NCBI RefSeq assembly: GCF_023509035.1
Contig: NZ_CP075583.1
Span: 1,736,001 to 1,800,000, forward strand
DNA from: Janthinobacterium lividum
GTDB taxonomy: Bacteria; Pseudomonadota; Gammaproteobacteria; Burkholderiales; Burkholderiaceae_D
DNA length: 64,000 nt
Reading direction: 5' to 3'
Within the stretch, counting starts at the first letter, position 1; every line of letters starts with the position of its first letter. The position numbers and the translations under genes were made by a program. Under the pieces are notes generated by a model. It searched no databases, was not told the DNA's origin, and saw only the letters and a list, made by a program, of their open reading frames with translations. Below are positions 38,481-46,928 of this stretch, piece by piece.

Positions 38481-39148
38481 TATGCCAGCACTTTTTTCAG
38501 CCACGCGCCGATGGCGTCGATCTCTTCCTGGCACAGCGAATGCTGCATCATGTACTCGTGCCACTCCACCTTGTAACCCATGCCGGTGAGCAAGTCGCGC
38601 GACTGCTGTGCGCGGCCGATCGGCACTACCGGGTCGGCCGTGCCGTGCGCCATGAAGATGGGCGTTTGCAGGCTTGCCGGTGTGCGCTCAAGAGCCGTCT
38701 TGTCGGCCAGCGGCAGATAGCCGGACAGGCACATCAGGCCGGCCAGCGGTTCCGCATGGCGCAAGCCCGTTTGCAAGGTCATGGCGCAGCCTTGCGAGAA
38801 GCCGGCCAGGATGATGCGGCTGGCGGGAATGCCGCGTGCCTTTTCGCGTGCGATCAGTGCTTCGACCTGTGCCTGCGAGGCGCGCAAGCCGTTCTCGTCT
38901 TCGCGGCGCACGAGGTCGTTCACGAGGATGTCGTACCAGGCGCGCATCACATAACCGTTGTTGATGGTGACGGGCATGGTGCCGGCGCTGGGGAAAATGA
39001 AGCGGATGGCGGGGCAGCCGCGCAGGTCGAGTTCTTTCACCAGGGGCACGAAGTCGTTGCCGTCGGCGCCCAGGCCGTGCATCCAGATGATGGAGACGGT
39101 GGGGTTTGGTGCACTGTCGAGTTCTATGGTTTCCAGCAAGGTGCTCAT
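38480..39148 (-). CDS. Carboxylesterase/phospholipase family alpha/beta hydrolase
   Basis: This 222-residue cytosolic serine hydrolase has the oxyanion region IIWMHGLGADGNDF. The nucleophile elbow is ILAGFSQGCAM, the aspartate is in AHGTADPVVPI, and the histidine is in WHEYMMQHSLC. It matches the EstB/YpfH-like group that cleaves short acyl or thioester bonds. Its ATG overlaps the mog stop by four bases, so the two are translationally coupled. The conserved residues are complete. Confidence 0.93.
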   Translation of the reverse strand: MSTLLETIELDSAPNPTVSIIWMHGLGADGNDFVPLVKELDLRGCPAIRFIFPSAGTMPVTINNGYVMRAWYDILVNDLVRREDENGLRASQAQVEALIAREKARGIPASRIILAGFSQGCAMTLQTGLRHAEPLAGLMCLSGYLPLADKTALERTPASLQTPIFMAHGTADPVVPIGRAQQSRDLLTGMGYKVEWHEYMMQHSLCQEEIDAIGAWLKKVLA

Positions 39149-39777
39149 GTATTTTCCTCAGGTATGGGTTGCGCCGGACGCAGCGCCGATTTGGGACGGA
39201 AGGCCTTGCAGATGGCTGGATCGGTTTCCATGTAGGGACCACCGATGAGGTCGATGCAATAGGGGACGGCGGCAAAGATGCCGTTGACCAGTTGCACGCC
39301 GTCGGCATCCTTCAAGCCTTCCAGGGTTTCCTTGATGGCTTTCGGTTGGCCCGGCAAGTTCATGATCAGGGCGGCGCGCTCGGGCGTCTCGCGGATCACG
39401 GCCACCTGGCGCGACAAGATCGCCGTCGGCACGAATTGCAGGCTGATCTGGCGCATCTGTTCGCCGAAACCGGGCATTTCCTTGGTCCCGACGCTGAGCG
39501 TGGCGTCCGGCGTCACATCGCGCCGCGCCGGGCCCGTGCCGCCCGTCGTCAGGATCAGATGGCAGTGGCTCAGGTCGACCATGTCGATCAGGGTGTTTTC
39601 AATTTGCGAGCGCTCGTCCGGGATCAAACGCTTTTCCAGGCGGAAAGGCGTGCGGATGGCGGCGGACAGCCAGCTTTCCAGGGCGGGGATGCCCAGGTCT
39701 TCATACACGCCGCCGCTGGCGCGGTCCGAGATCGACACGAGGCCGATAATCAATTCGTCTTCGAGAGTGGTGGACAT
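39145..39777 (-). CDS. mog: Molybdopterin adenylyltransferase
   Basis: Mog adenylates molybdopterin before molybdenum insertion. The protein has 210 residues. Landmarks are LVSISDRASGGVYEDLGIPA, the dinucleotide-binding loop ILTTGGTGPARRDVTPDAT, and NLPGQPKAIKETL. It is a little longer than the E. coli enzyme, with a polar C-terminal tail. It is the first gene of a two-gene unit with the esterase. No other molybdenum cofactor gene is in the window. Confidence 0.93.
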   Translation of the reverse strand: MSTTLEDELIIGLVSISDRASGGVYEDLGIPALESWLSAAIRTPFRLEKRLIPDERSQIENTLIDMVDLSHCHLILTTGGTGPARRDVTPDATLSVGTKEMPGFGEQMRQISLQFVPTAILSRQVAVIRETPERAALIMNLPGQPKAIKETLEGLKDADGVQLVNGIFAAVPYCIDLIGGPYMETDPAICKAFRPKSALRPAQPIPEENT

Positions 39778-39816
39778 CGGTCACCTATAAAAAGTCTGGA
39801 GTGTCTTAAAAACAAT

Positions 39817-39841
39817 AAAACCGGGATTATCCCGGTTTTTT
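39817..39841. terminator. Bidirectional terminator downstream of darP
   Basis: ACCGGG and CCCGGT form a compact stem extended by A-T pairs, flanked by AAAA on the left and a six-T run on the right. On the minus strand it lies about 30 bases after darP and separates it from mog. Confidence 0.75.
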
Positions 39842-39868
39842 GTCCATCCTTGCGTTTCGGACGGTAAG

Positions 39869-40468
39869 TTACTCGTCGTCTTCCGCTTCTGCGTCATCTT
39901 CGTCGGCATCTTTCTTGCCGCTGTTTTTCTTCTTGGCGATCTCTTTCAAGATCTGGAAGATTTCACGGTAGGCTTTTGGCGGCTTGTTCTCGGCCTGCTC
40001 CTTGCGGGCATTGCGGATCAGGGTGCGCAGGTGCTGCACGTCCAGTTCCGGGTTTTCCGACAGCAAGACGGTCAGGGCCTTGTCGTCCGTCAAGAGTTTG
40101 TCGCGGCGACGTTCCATCGCGTGCATATTGGCCGTGTCGGCTTTCGACAAGCCTTTCCAGCTATCGATGGTGCGTTGGATGGCGGCAACTTCTTCCTCAT
40201 CCAGGGTGCGCATCTTCTTGCCCACGTATTGCAGCTGGCGGCGGCGGCCTTCGTGATCCTTGATTTGCTGGCATTCGAGAATGGCGTCGCGCACGTCTTC
40301 CGGCATCGGGACGCGCTTGACGCGGTCGCGTGCCTCATTGACGAGTTCTTCGCCCAGCTTTTGCAGGACGGTCATCTGGCGCTTGAGTTCCGACTTCGAA
40401 GGACGTTCATACTCCTGTTCGAATTCGGTGGATTGGAAGCCGCAAGCTCCCCGGTTTGGATTTGGCAT
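39869..40468 (-). CDS. darP: Ribosome biogenesis factor DarP (YjgA, DUF615)
   Basis: DarP binds precursor 50S particles and aids assembly near the peptidyl transferase centre. The protein has 199 residues. It opens with a polar segment then YERPSKSELKRQMTVLQKLG. The remainder is helical (KRVPMPEDVRDAILECQQIK, RRRQLQYVGKKMRTLD) and ends in an acidic tail. pmbA is divergent from it, the classical yjgA-pmbA arrangement in proteobacteria. Confidence 0.94.
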   Translation of the reverse strand: MPNPNRGACGFQSTEFEQEYERPSKSELKRQMTVLQKLGEELVNEARDRVKRVPMPEDVRDAILECQQIKDHEGRRRQLQYVGKKMRTLDEEEVAAIQRTIDSWKGLSKADTANMHAMERRRDKLLTDDKALTVLLSENPELDVQHLRTLIRNARKEQAENKPPKAYREIFQILKEIAKKKNSGKKDADEDDAEAEDDE

Positions 40469-40560
40469 GATAAGGCGGGATTGGCCGCGTAGGCCGCACC
40501 TGTAAACTGTAAACGACTGCTATGATAACCTTTTTAGCGGCTTTCCGAAGAAAACAGCGC

Positions 40561-41913
40561 ATGAACGACTCCGTATTTACCCATAGTCAAGAGCAATTGC
40601 AGCAACTAGCCCGTGATGTGTTGTCTTTTGCGCGGGAAGCGGGCGGCACCGACGCAGCCGTCGAAGTCAGTGTAGGCGGTGGCCTCTCCGTTGCTGTACG
40701 AAAAGGCAAGATCGAGACGATCGAGCAAAACAAGGACAAGGGCATGGGCGTGACCGTGTTTGTCGGCAAGAAGCGCGGCAATGCCAGCACGTCCGATTTT
40801 TCGCCATCCGCCCTGCGCGCCACGGTGGACGCCGCCTACAACATCGCCCGCTTCACGGCCGAGGACGATTGCGCGGGCCTGGCCGACGCCGACATGCTGG
40901 AAATGTCCCCCCGCGACTTGCAACTGTTCTATCCCTGGCTGATTTCCACCGAGGAAGCCGTCGTGCTGGCCCAGCGGGCCGAAGCGGCCGCGTTCGCCGT
41001 CGATCCGCGCATCACGAACAGCGAGGGGGCCAGCGTGCACGTGCAGCAATCGCACTTTGTGTCCGCCAATTCGCGCGGCTTTATCGGCGGCTACCCGTTT
41101 TCGCGGCACACCCTGTCCGTGGCGCCCATCGCCGGCAAGGGTGCGAAGATGCAGCGCGACGACTGGTATTCGTCCGTGCGCGACGCCTCCAAAATGGCCA
41201 GCCCGGAAGCCATCGGCCGCTATGCCGCCGAGCGCGCCCTGTCGCGCCTGAACGCGCGCAAACTGGGCACGCGCACCTGTCCCGTGCTGTTCGAGGCGCC
41301 ACTGGCGGCCGGTTTGCTCGGTACCTATGTACAAGCGACCTCGGGCGGCGCCCTGTACCGCAAATCCACTTTCCTGAACGATTCCCTTGGCACGCAAGTG
41401 CTGCCCTCGCACGTGCAGATCTTTGAAGACCCGCACGTGATCGGTGGCGTCGGTTCCGCGCCGTTCGACGAAGAGGGCGTGAAAACCGTCAGCCGCGACG
41501 TCGTCAAGGATGGCGTGGTGCAAGGCTATTTCCTGTCGACTTACACGGCCCGCAAGCTGGGCATGCAGACGACGGGCAACGCGGGCGGTTCGCACAATCT
41601 GTACCTGACCTCGAACCTGACGGCCGCCACCGACGATTTCGTCGCCATGTTGAAAAAACTGGGCACGGGCTTGCTGGTGACGGAACTGATGGGACAAGGA
41701 ACCAATTACGTGACGGGCGACTATTCGCGCGGCGCCTCCGGTTTCTGGGTGGAAAACGGTGTGATCCAGTATCCGGTGGAAGAAATCACTATCGCCGGCA
41801 ACATGAAGGACATGCTGCGCAACATCGTGGCCGTGGGCGCCGACGCCTTGCGCCGCGGCACCAAGCAGACGGGTTCCATTCTCATCGAGAGCATGGTGGT
41901 TGCCGGCGGCTGA
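40561..41913 (+). CDS. pmbA: Metalloprotease PmbA (TldE)
   Basis: PmbA/TldE forms the TldD-TldE protease that processes peptides such as microcin B17 and the CcdA antitoxin. TldE lacks the catalytic metal residues, and these are supplied by TldD, which is not in the window. This protein has 450 residues. Landmarks are VAVRKGKIETIEQNKDKGMG, LFEAPLAAGLLGTYVQATSG, YLSTYTARKLG-like regions and LLVTELMGQGTNYVTGDYSR. The ATG used is the second in frame and matches the family N terminus. A terminator follows the stop. Confidence 0.95.
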   Translation: MNDSVFTHSQEQLQQLARDVLSFAREAGGTDAAVEVSVGGGLSVAVRKGKIETIEQNKDKGMGVTVFVGKKRGNASTSDFSPSALRATVDAAYNIARFTAEDDCAGLADADMLEMSPRDLQLFYPWLISTEEAVVLAQRAEAAAFAVDPRITNSEGASVHVQQSHFVSANSRGFIGGYPFSRHTLSVAPIAGKGAKMQRDDWYSSVRDASKMASPEAIGRYAAERALSRLNARKLGTRTCPVLFEAPLAAGLLGTYVQATSGGALYRKSTFLNDSLGTQVLPSHVQIFEDPHVIGGVGSAPFDEEGVKTVSRDVVKDGVVQGYFLSTYTARKLGMQTTGNAGGSHNLYLTSNLTAATDDFVAMLKKLGTGLLVTELMGQGTNYVTGDYSRGASGFWVENGVIQYPVEEITIAGNMKDMLRNIVAVGADALRRGTKQTGSILIESMVVAGG

Positions 41914-41934
41914 GCGGATCATTCCCCCTTGTCA

Positions 41935-41957
41935 AAGGCGCCGCAGGCGCCTTTTTT
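41935..41957 (+). terminator. Rho-independent terminator after pmbA
   Basis: AAGGCGCC and GGCGCCTT form a perfect eight-base stem with the loop GCA, followed by a T-run. It lies about 20 bases past the pmbA stop. Confidence 0.85.
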
Positions 41958-41995
41958 CTTGCCCCTGTGGTTTTCTGTGCAGTGATCTGGTCCGT

Positions 41996-42023
41996 CATAC
42001 GGCGGAAATATTCGCTTCGTATG
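41996..42023. promoter_or_regulatory. Inverted repeat upstream of the TonB-dependent receptor
   Basis: CATACG and CGTATG are perfect arms spaced by sixteen bases, with further partial symmetry around AAATATT. It lies about 135 bases before the receptor start. It may be an operator. It does not match a Fur box. Confidence 0.4.
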
Positions 42024-42097
42024 ATGTGGCCACCTGACGTTATTTGCGTGATTTAGATGCTTTTAATGTAAGTAAGCCGAACTTCGTGATATTTCAT

Positions 42098-42115
42098 GCA
42101 AGATGCGAATCTTGC
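42098..42115. promoter_or_regulatory. Short perfect inverted repeat near the receptor promoter
   Basis: GCAAGAT and ATCTTGC flank GCGA. The site ends 43 bases before the receptor start. It could be an operator or a leader hairpin. Together with the repeat 80 bases upstream it suggests specific control of this locus. Confidence 0.45.
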
Positions 42116-42158
42116 GGTGACGCGTCGTTGTTGATCCAACCTGCATAGTGAACTCTCC

Positions 42159-44570
42159 ATGACCTACTCCCGTACCCGCATCGCCCGCGCGGTGGCCCTG
42201 TTGTGTGCCATGAACGCGCTGTTCTTCACCCAGGCGCAAGCCCATGGCGATGCGTCCGCCGCACCAGCTGCTGCCAGCGATACCCTGGATGCACCGCAAG
42301 CGGTGATCGTCACCGGCACGCGCGGCAGCAACCGCACGCAGTTCGACACCATGGCGCCCGTGGATGTGTTCAACCGCGAAGATATTGGCGCCGTCGCATC
42401 ATCGGACTTGAACGATGTGCTGGCGCAATTGGTTCCCTCGTATGTGGTGCAGCGCTTGCCGATGGCCGATGGGCAAGTCTTCGTGCGTCCAGCCACTTTG
42501 CGCGGCCTGTCGCCGGACCAGACCCTGGTGCTGATCAATGGCAAGCGCTTCCACCGTAGCGCGCTGCTGGGCGCGCGCGGCGCGCAAGCGCCGGACCTGG
42601 CGCAGATTCCCGTGTCCGCCATCAAGCGCATCGAAGTGCTGCGCGATGGCGCTTCGGCCCAGTACGGCTCCGATGCGATTGCCGGCGTGATCAACATCAT
42701 CCTCGACGATACGCTGGGCACGGAGCTTTCCTTGCACCACTCGCAATATTCGGAAGGCGACGGCAAGGGCAACGAGCTCAATCTGAAGACGGGCTTTGCG
42801 TTTGGCGAGACGGGCAAGGCGACGATTTTCGGCGCGCTGGCCCAGTCCGACCCCACCTCGCGCACGCGCCAGCGGGCCGATGCCATCGCTTTTCAACATG
42901 CGCATCCGGAATTGAAGGTGCCCAATCCCGTGCAGCGCTGGGGCCAGCCTGAGCTCGACAGCAAGCGCATCGGTTTCAATGCCAGCATGGCCCTGTCCGA
43001 CACGGTGGACCTGTACGGTTTCGGCCTGTTCAGCCGCAGTGACGGCACCTCGGACTTCAACTGGCGGAATCCCGACACCAGCACGGGCGCGTATAAAACC
43101 AGCAACCTGTTCCCCGGCTGGGATTTGCGCAGCCTGTATCCGCTTGGTTTCAGCCCCAGTTATTCGAACGACCAGGATGATTTACAACTGGTGGCCGGTG
43201 TGCGTGGTCGCTTCAACGAGCGCTTCGGTTGGGATGTCAGCGCTTCCTACGGCCGCAACCGCATCGACTATAACTTGGCCAATTCCATCAACGCCTCGAT
43301 GGGGCCGACCAGCCCGACGTCGTTTTACCTGGGCCAGTTGTCGCAGGCGGAAAAGATTCTCAACGCCAATTTTAATTATGAATTGCCCGTGGCATCTTTG
43401 CCGCAACCGGTGAACATCGCGTTTGGCGCGGAAGCGCGCAATGAAACCTATGGCGTGAAGGCGGGCGATGCGGCATCCTGGACGGTGGGGCCGGGCGCGG
43501 CCATCGGCCTCGATGCGAACGCGAACGGCGCACCGGGCTTCAGCGACCGCCAGGCGGGCAGTTGGGGCCAGGACAGTTATGCCGCCTACCTGGATGTGGA
43601 AGTGCCCGTCAGCAAGGCCCTGAGCCTGGGCGGCGCCGCCCGCTACGAGCATTTCTCGGAATTTGGCAGCACCGTCAACGGCAAGTTGTCGGCCCGTTAC
43701 GCCTTGAGCGCGGACATGGCCCTGCGCGGCTCCTACTCGACGGGTTTCCGTGCGCCAACGCCCGGCCAGTCGAATACCAACAGCACGAATCAAGGCCTCG
43801 ACACCAAGACCCTGCTGTTGTTTACCAGCGGCCGCCTGGCCAACAACGACCCGCTGGCCATCCTGCTCGGTGCGCAGGCGCTGAAGCCGGAAAAATCGAA
43901 AAACCTGTCGCTGGGCTTTACGTGGAAGACGCCGGGTGGTTTTTCCGGTTCCGTCGACGTGTATGACATCAAGGTCAGCGACCGCTTCAGCACGTCCGCC
44001 GCGTTTGCCGTGCCCGCTGGCGTGGCCAACCCGTTGCGCTACACCTCCGTCAGCTATTTCACGAACGACTTCGACACCACCACGCGCGGCATCGATATCG
44101 TCGGCAGCCACCTGAGCCGTATCGGCGACGGCAAGCTGAACCTGACCCTGGCCTACAACTACAACACCACCAAGGTCGATGGCGGCAAGTCCAGCCTGGT
44201 GACCAATCCGGCCCAGCGCCAGGTGTTCGAGGAGCGGCTGCCGCGCCAGAAAGCCACCATCAGCGGCAACTATGACCTGGGCAATTGGAATACCCTGGCC
44301 CGCGTACGCTATTACGGCGCTTGGACGGACAATTCCGGCAATGCGACGGGCGATATCTTCCAGCGCTTTGGCGCCATGCAATTTCTTGACCTGGCGGCCA
44401 GCTACAAGATCAGCGACAAACAGTCCGTGCGCGTGGGGATCGACAACGTGCTGGACAAGTATCCCGATGAAGCAAGCTTCCAGGCCAGCCGCGGTCTGAT
44501 CTATTCGCGCAATGCGCCGTACGACACGGACGGGCGCAACCTGTACGTCGAGTACAAAGTGAAATTTTAA
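42159..44570 (+). CDS. TonB-dependent outer membrane receptor
   Basis: This 803-residue protein imports a large or scarce ligand across the outer membrane using TonB energy. A signal peptide ends near TQAQA-HG. AVIVTGTRGSNR, at about residue 50, is the TonB-box/plug entry. The plug holds LRGLSPDQTLVLINGKRFHR, IKRIEVLRDGASAQYGSDAI and AGVINIIL. The beta-barrel ends in YVEYKVKF with a terminal phenylalanine, as required for assembly. No Fur box was seen. The PLP enzyme gene follows after six bases and the two are clearly in one operon. The ligand is not known; siderophores and peptides are both possible. Confidence 0.93.
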   Translation: MTYSRTRIARAVALLCAMNALFFTQAQAHGDASAAPAAASDTLDAPQAVIVTGTRGSNRTQFDTMAPVDVFNREDIGAVASSDLNDVLAQLVPSYVVQRLPMADGQVFVRPATLRGLSPDQTLVLINGKRFHRSALLGARGAQAPDLAQIPVSAIKRIEVLRDGASAQYGSDAIAGVINIILDDTLGTELSLHHSQYSEGDGKGNELNLKTGFAFGETGKATIFGALAQSDPTSRTRQRADAIAFQHAHPELKVPNPVQRWGQPELDSKRIGFNASMALSDTVDLYGFGLFSRSDGTSDFNWRNPDTSTGAYKTSNLFPGWDLRSLYPLGFSPSYSNDQDDLQLVAGVRGRFNERFGWDVSASYGRNRIDYNLANSINASMGPTSPTSFYLGQLSQAEKILNANFNYELPVASLPQPVNIAFGAEARNETYGVKAGDAASWTVGPGAAIGLDANANGAPGFSDRQAGSWGQDSYAAYLDVEVPVSKALSLGGAARYEHFSEFGSTVNGKLSARYALSADMALRGSYSTGFRAPTPGQSNTNSTNQGLDTKTLLLFTSGRLANNDPLAILLGAQALKPEKSKNLSLGFTWKTPGGFSGSVDVYDIKVSDRFSTSAAFAVPAGVANPLRYTSVSYFTNDFDTTTRGIDIVGSHLSRIGDGKLNLTLAYNYNTTKVDGGKSSLVTNPAQRQVFEERLPRQKATISGNYDLGNWNTLARVRYYGAWTDNSGNATGDIFQRFGAMQFLDLAASYKISDKQSVRVGIDNVLDKYPDEASFQASRGLIYSRNAPYDTDGRNLYVEYKVKF

Positions 44571-44582
44571 GGGGAGATGATG

Positions 44583-45900
44583 ATGAATCCACAACGCCGC
44601 GCCTTGTTGCGCGCGGGTTCGCTGGCGGCTGCGCTGCCCTTGACGGCGGGCGCAGGATCGGCGGCGGCAGCGTCCGCCGCCGCCTTGGCTCCCCCGTTGC
44701 CACTGGTGCCCGCCGGCACCACGTCGGAGATGCTGGCTGGCAACCAGGCTTACTGGCAAGCCGTGGCCGCGCAATACGACACTACCGATGCCATCGTGCA
44801 ACTGGACAACGCCTTCTGGGGTTCGATGGCCAGGCCCGTGCTGCGTCATTATGAGCAGCAATTGAGCATGGTCAACCGCCACAACGCCTGGTATGCGCGC
44901 ATGCGCTTTCCTGCCGATTTCGAGGCGGCGCGCGCGGCGGCGGCCAGGGCGCTGGGCGTGGCTACCGATGAAATCGTGCTGACGCGGGGCGCCACGGAAG
45001 CGCTGCAAGTCTTGATCGCCGGCTACAACCGCCTTCAGCCGGGCGATGCGGTGCTGTATGCGGATATCGATTACGACAATATGATCACCGTCACGCGTTG
45101 GCTGCAGCAGCGGCGCGGCGCCCAGGTGGTATCGATTGACATCCCGGAACCGTTTACGCATGACAATGTGCTTGCTGCCTATATTGCCGCCATGGAACGT
45201 CATCCGAAGCTGAAATTGATGCTGCTCACGCATGTCAATCACCGCAACGGCATGGTCTTGCCAGTGGCCGAGATCAGCCGCCTGGCGCGCGCGCGGGGCA
45301 TCGATGTCATCGTCGATACGGCGCACGGCTTTGGCCAGCTGGACATGACGATTCCTGACCTGCAGGCGGACTTTGCCGGCATCAACCTGCACAAATGGAT
45401 AGGCGCGCCCGTGGGTGTGGGCGCTGCCTACATCAAGCGGGGCAGGGTGGCCGATATCGACCCTTATCTTGGAGAAAAGGCGGGCGACGACATCCGCACC
45501 CGCGTGCATACGGGCACGGTGAATTTCGCCGCCTACCTGAGCCTGCCGGCGGCGCTGGACTTGCACGCGCAAATCGGCGTGGCCAACAAGCAAGCGCGGC
45601 TTCGGCTGCTGCGCAACCGCTGGGTGGAAGCGGCATGCGGCATCGATGGCATCGAAGTGCTGGCGTCATCCGATGCGCGCCTGACGAGCGCCATCGCCTC
45701 TTTCCGCTTAAAGGGCAAGACCAGCGTGGCCGACAGTTATGCCCTGTCGAAAAAGCTGGTGCAGGAATACGGCATCTTTGCCGTGCCGCGCGATGGCCTG
45801 GCCAGCGGCGCGTTGCGTGCGCGTCACGCCGGGCATCTTTACGCCCGAGTCGCATCTGGACCGGCTGGTCGATGCCCTGCGCAAGGTGGTGCGCGGGTAG
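44583..45900 (+). CDS. Probably exported class V aminotransferase-like PLP enzyme (one-base frameshift near the C terminus)
   Basis: The N terminus NPQRRALLRAGSLAAALPL is a twin-arginine-type signal followed by an Ala-rich cleavage region. PLP-family landmarks are the fold-type I residues LTRGATEALQVLIAG, DTAHGFGQLDM and the Schiff-base lysine in INLHKWIGAPVG (about residue 271). The protein resembles isopenicillin N epimerase-like and PvdN-like enzymes. As written, the frame runs to 45959. If the TT at 45813-45814 were one T, the end would be CVRVTPGIFTPESHLDRLVD and a stop at 45900, which matches the family. The third of three tandem ATGs has the best spacing from GGGGAG. Confidence 0.85.
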
Positions 45901-45912
45901 TTGCCAAGGGTG

Positions 45913-45938
45913 GGGGCGTTCCGGCGCTGGAACGCCCC
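45913..45938. terminator. Hairpin between convergent genes
   Basis: GGGGCGTTCC and GGAACGCCCC are perfect ten-base arms around GGCGCT. It lies between the PLP enzyme stop and the remnant cytochrome gene, which converge. The T-run is short, so it may be a weak or Rho-assisted terminator. Confidence 0.6.
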
Positions 45939-45943
45939 ACGCT

Positions 45944-46674
45944 TTACTGCTGGACTTGATAGCCATCCGTCAGGGGGGAACTTCACCATATCCTCGATCT
46001 CGCCCGCCGCCGGCGCCGGCGCCATGCCGCGCTTGCGGTCGAACGGTACTTCCTTGACGTTCACGTTGGCGCGGTACCTGGCGGGTACGTTATTGAGCTA
46101 GTTCCAGCGGAACCTTGTTGGCCAGGTAGACGTCATATTTGGAATCGTAGCGGTGAAAGTCCGGCTCTTCCTGCTGGAATTGCTGCAAAGCATAGGTGAT
46201 GCGGCTGAATGCCTGGTGTGGTTGCGCAAAAATGGCGTCGCCTAAGACGCGCCGGAATGCTTGCGCGTAACTGCCCTTGCGCAGTCGTTTCACCACTGCA
46301 TCCGTGCTGGCATTGGCCATTTCATGCGCTGCCAAGAACGGTCTTTCCGCCTGTTCTGCCAGGCTGCCATCGCGGCCGTCGCGGTTGATGCCGCCGTTGG
46401 GCGCGCCTTCCTCATCAAAGCGGAAGGGCGGATTGTGTTTCAGGTAGCGCAGTGATGGCGTGGCGCGGTAGCCGTGCGCCTGGCCATCGGCGCCGCCCAG
46501 TTGTATGGCCAGCTTGTTGCCGCGTGCGTAAGCGCGGGCCGGGTCATGGCAACTGGCGCACGACTGCGCGCCCGAAGCGGACAGGCTGGCATCGTGGAAG
46601 ATGCGCCGCTCTCGCTGTGCGGCAGGACTGAGTTCGGCCGCCGTACCTGGCATGCCGTGCAAGCCAACAAGCAA
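45944..46674 (-). pseudogene. Remnant of a di-haem cytochrome c peroxidase (MauG-like) with an internal deletion
   Basis: The first part reads well: a truncated signal region from a TTG start (LLVGLHGMPGTAAEL), one haem-binding CASCH motif, and RKGSYAQAFRRVLGDAIF to KYDVYLANKVPLELAQ, then a stop. The next frame resumes with LNNVPARYRANVNVKEVPFD and KRGMAPAPAAGEIEDMVKF, which is the C-terminal end of the same family. About 150 residues, including the second haem motif, are missing between. A second shift near 46000 breaks the very end, where LTDGYQVQQ reads in another frame. A protein with one haem and no second half cannot be an active peroxidase. Confidence 0.82.
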
Positions 46675-46928
46675 GAATATGCACGCGTGTGCAAATCAGG
46701 CCGGTGAAAATCGCGTTTCAGCGCGTGGCTGGTCTTTGATGGTCATATGCGGGGTAGTTATCGGCAAGGGGAGGGGCAGGCAATGCAGCGCCCAGCATAG
46801 GCAGCAATGGCCGGCGTGGCAACGATGAGCGATGCTGCGCTGCGCAAGAAGAAGGCGGGGGAACAATCGGCGGCAGAGGTGCCGCCGGCATGGCTCGTCG
46901 TGCTCGACGGGCCGGTGTCATGCGTCAA

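Noticed and set aside
43182..45593. Long antisense frame of about 800 codons opposite the TonB receptor and PLP enzyme
   Set aside because: Both plus-strand genes show clear family motifs. The antisense product has no recognisable fold or ribosome binding site.
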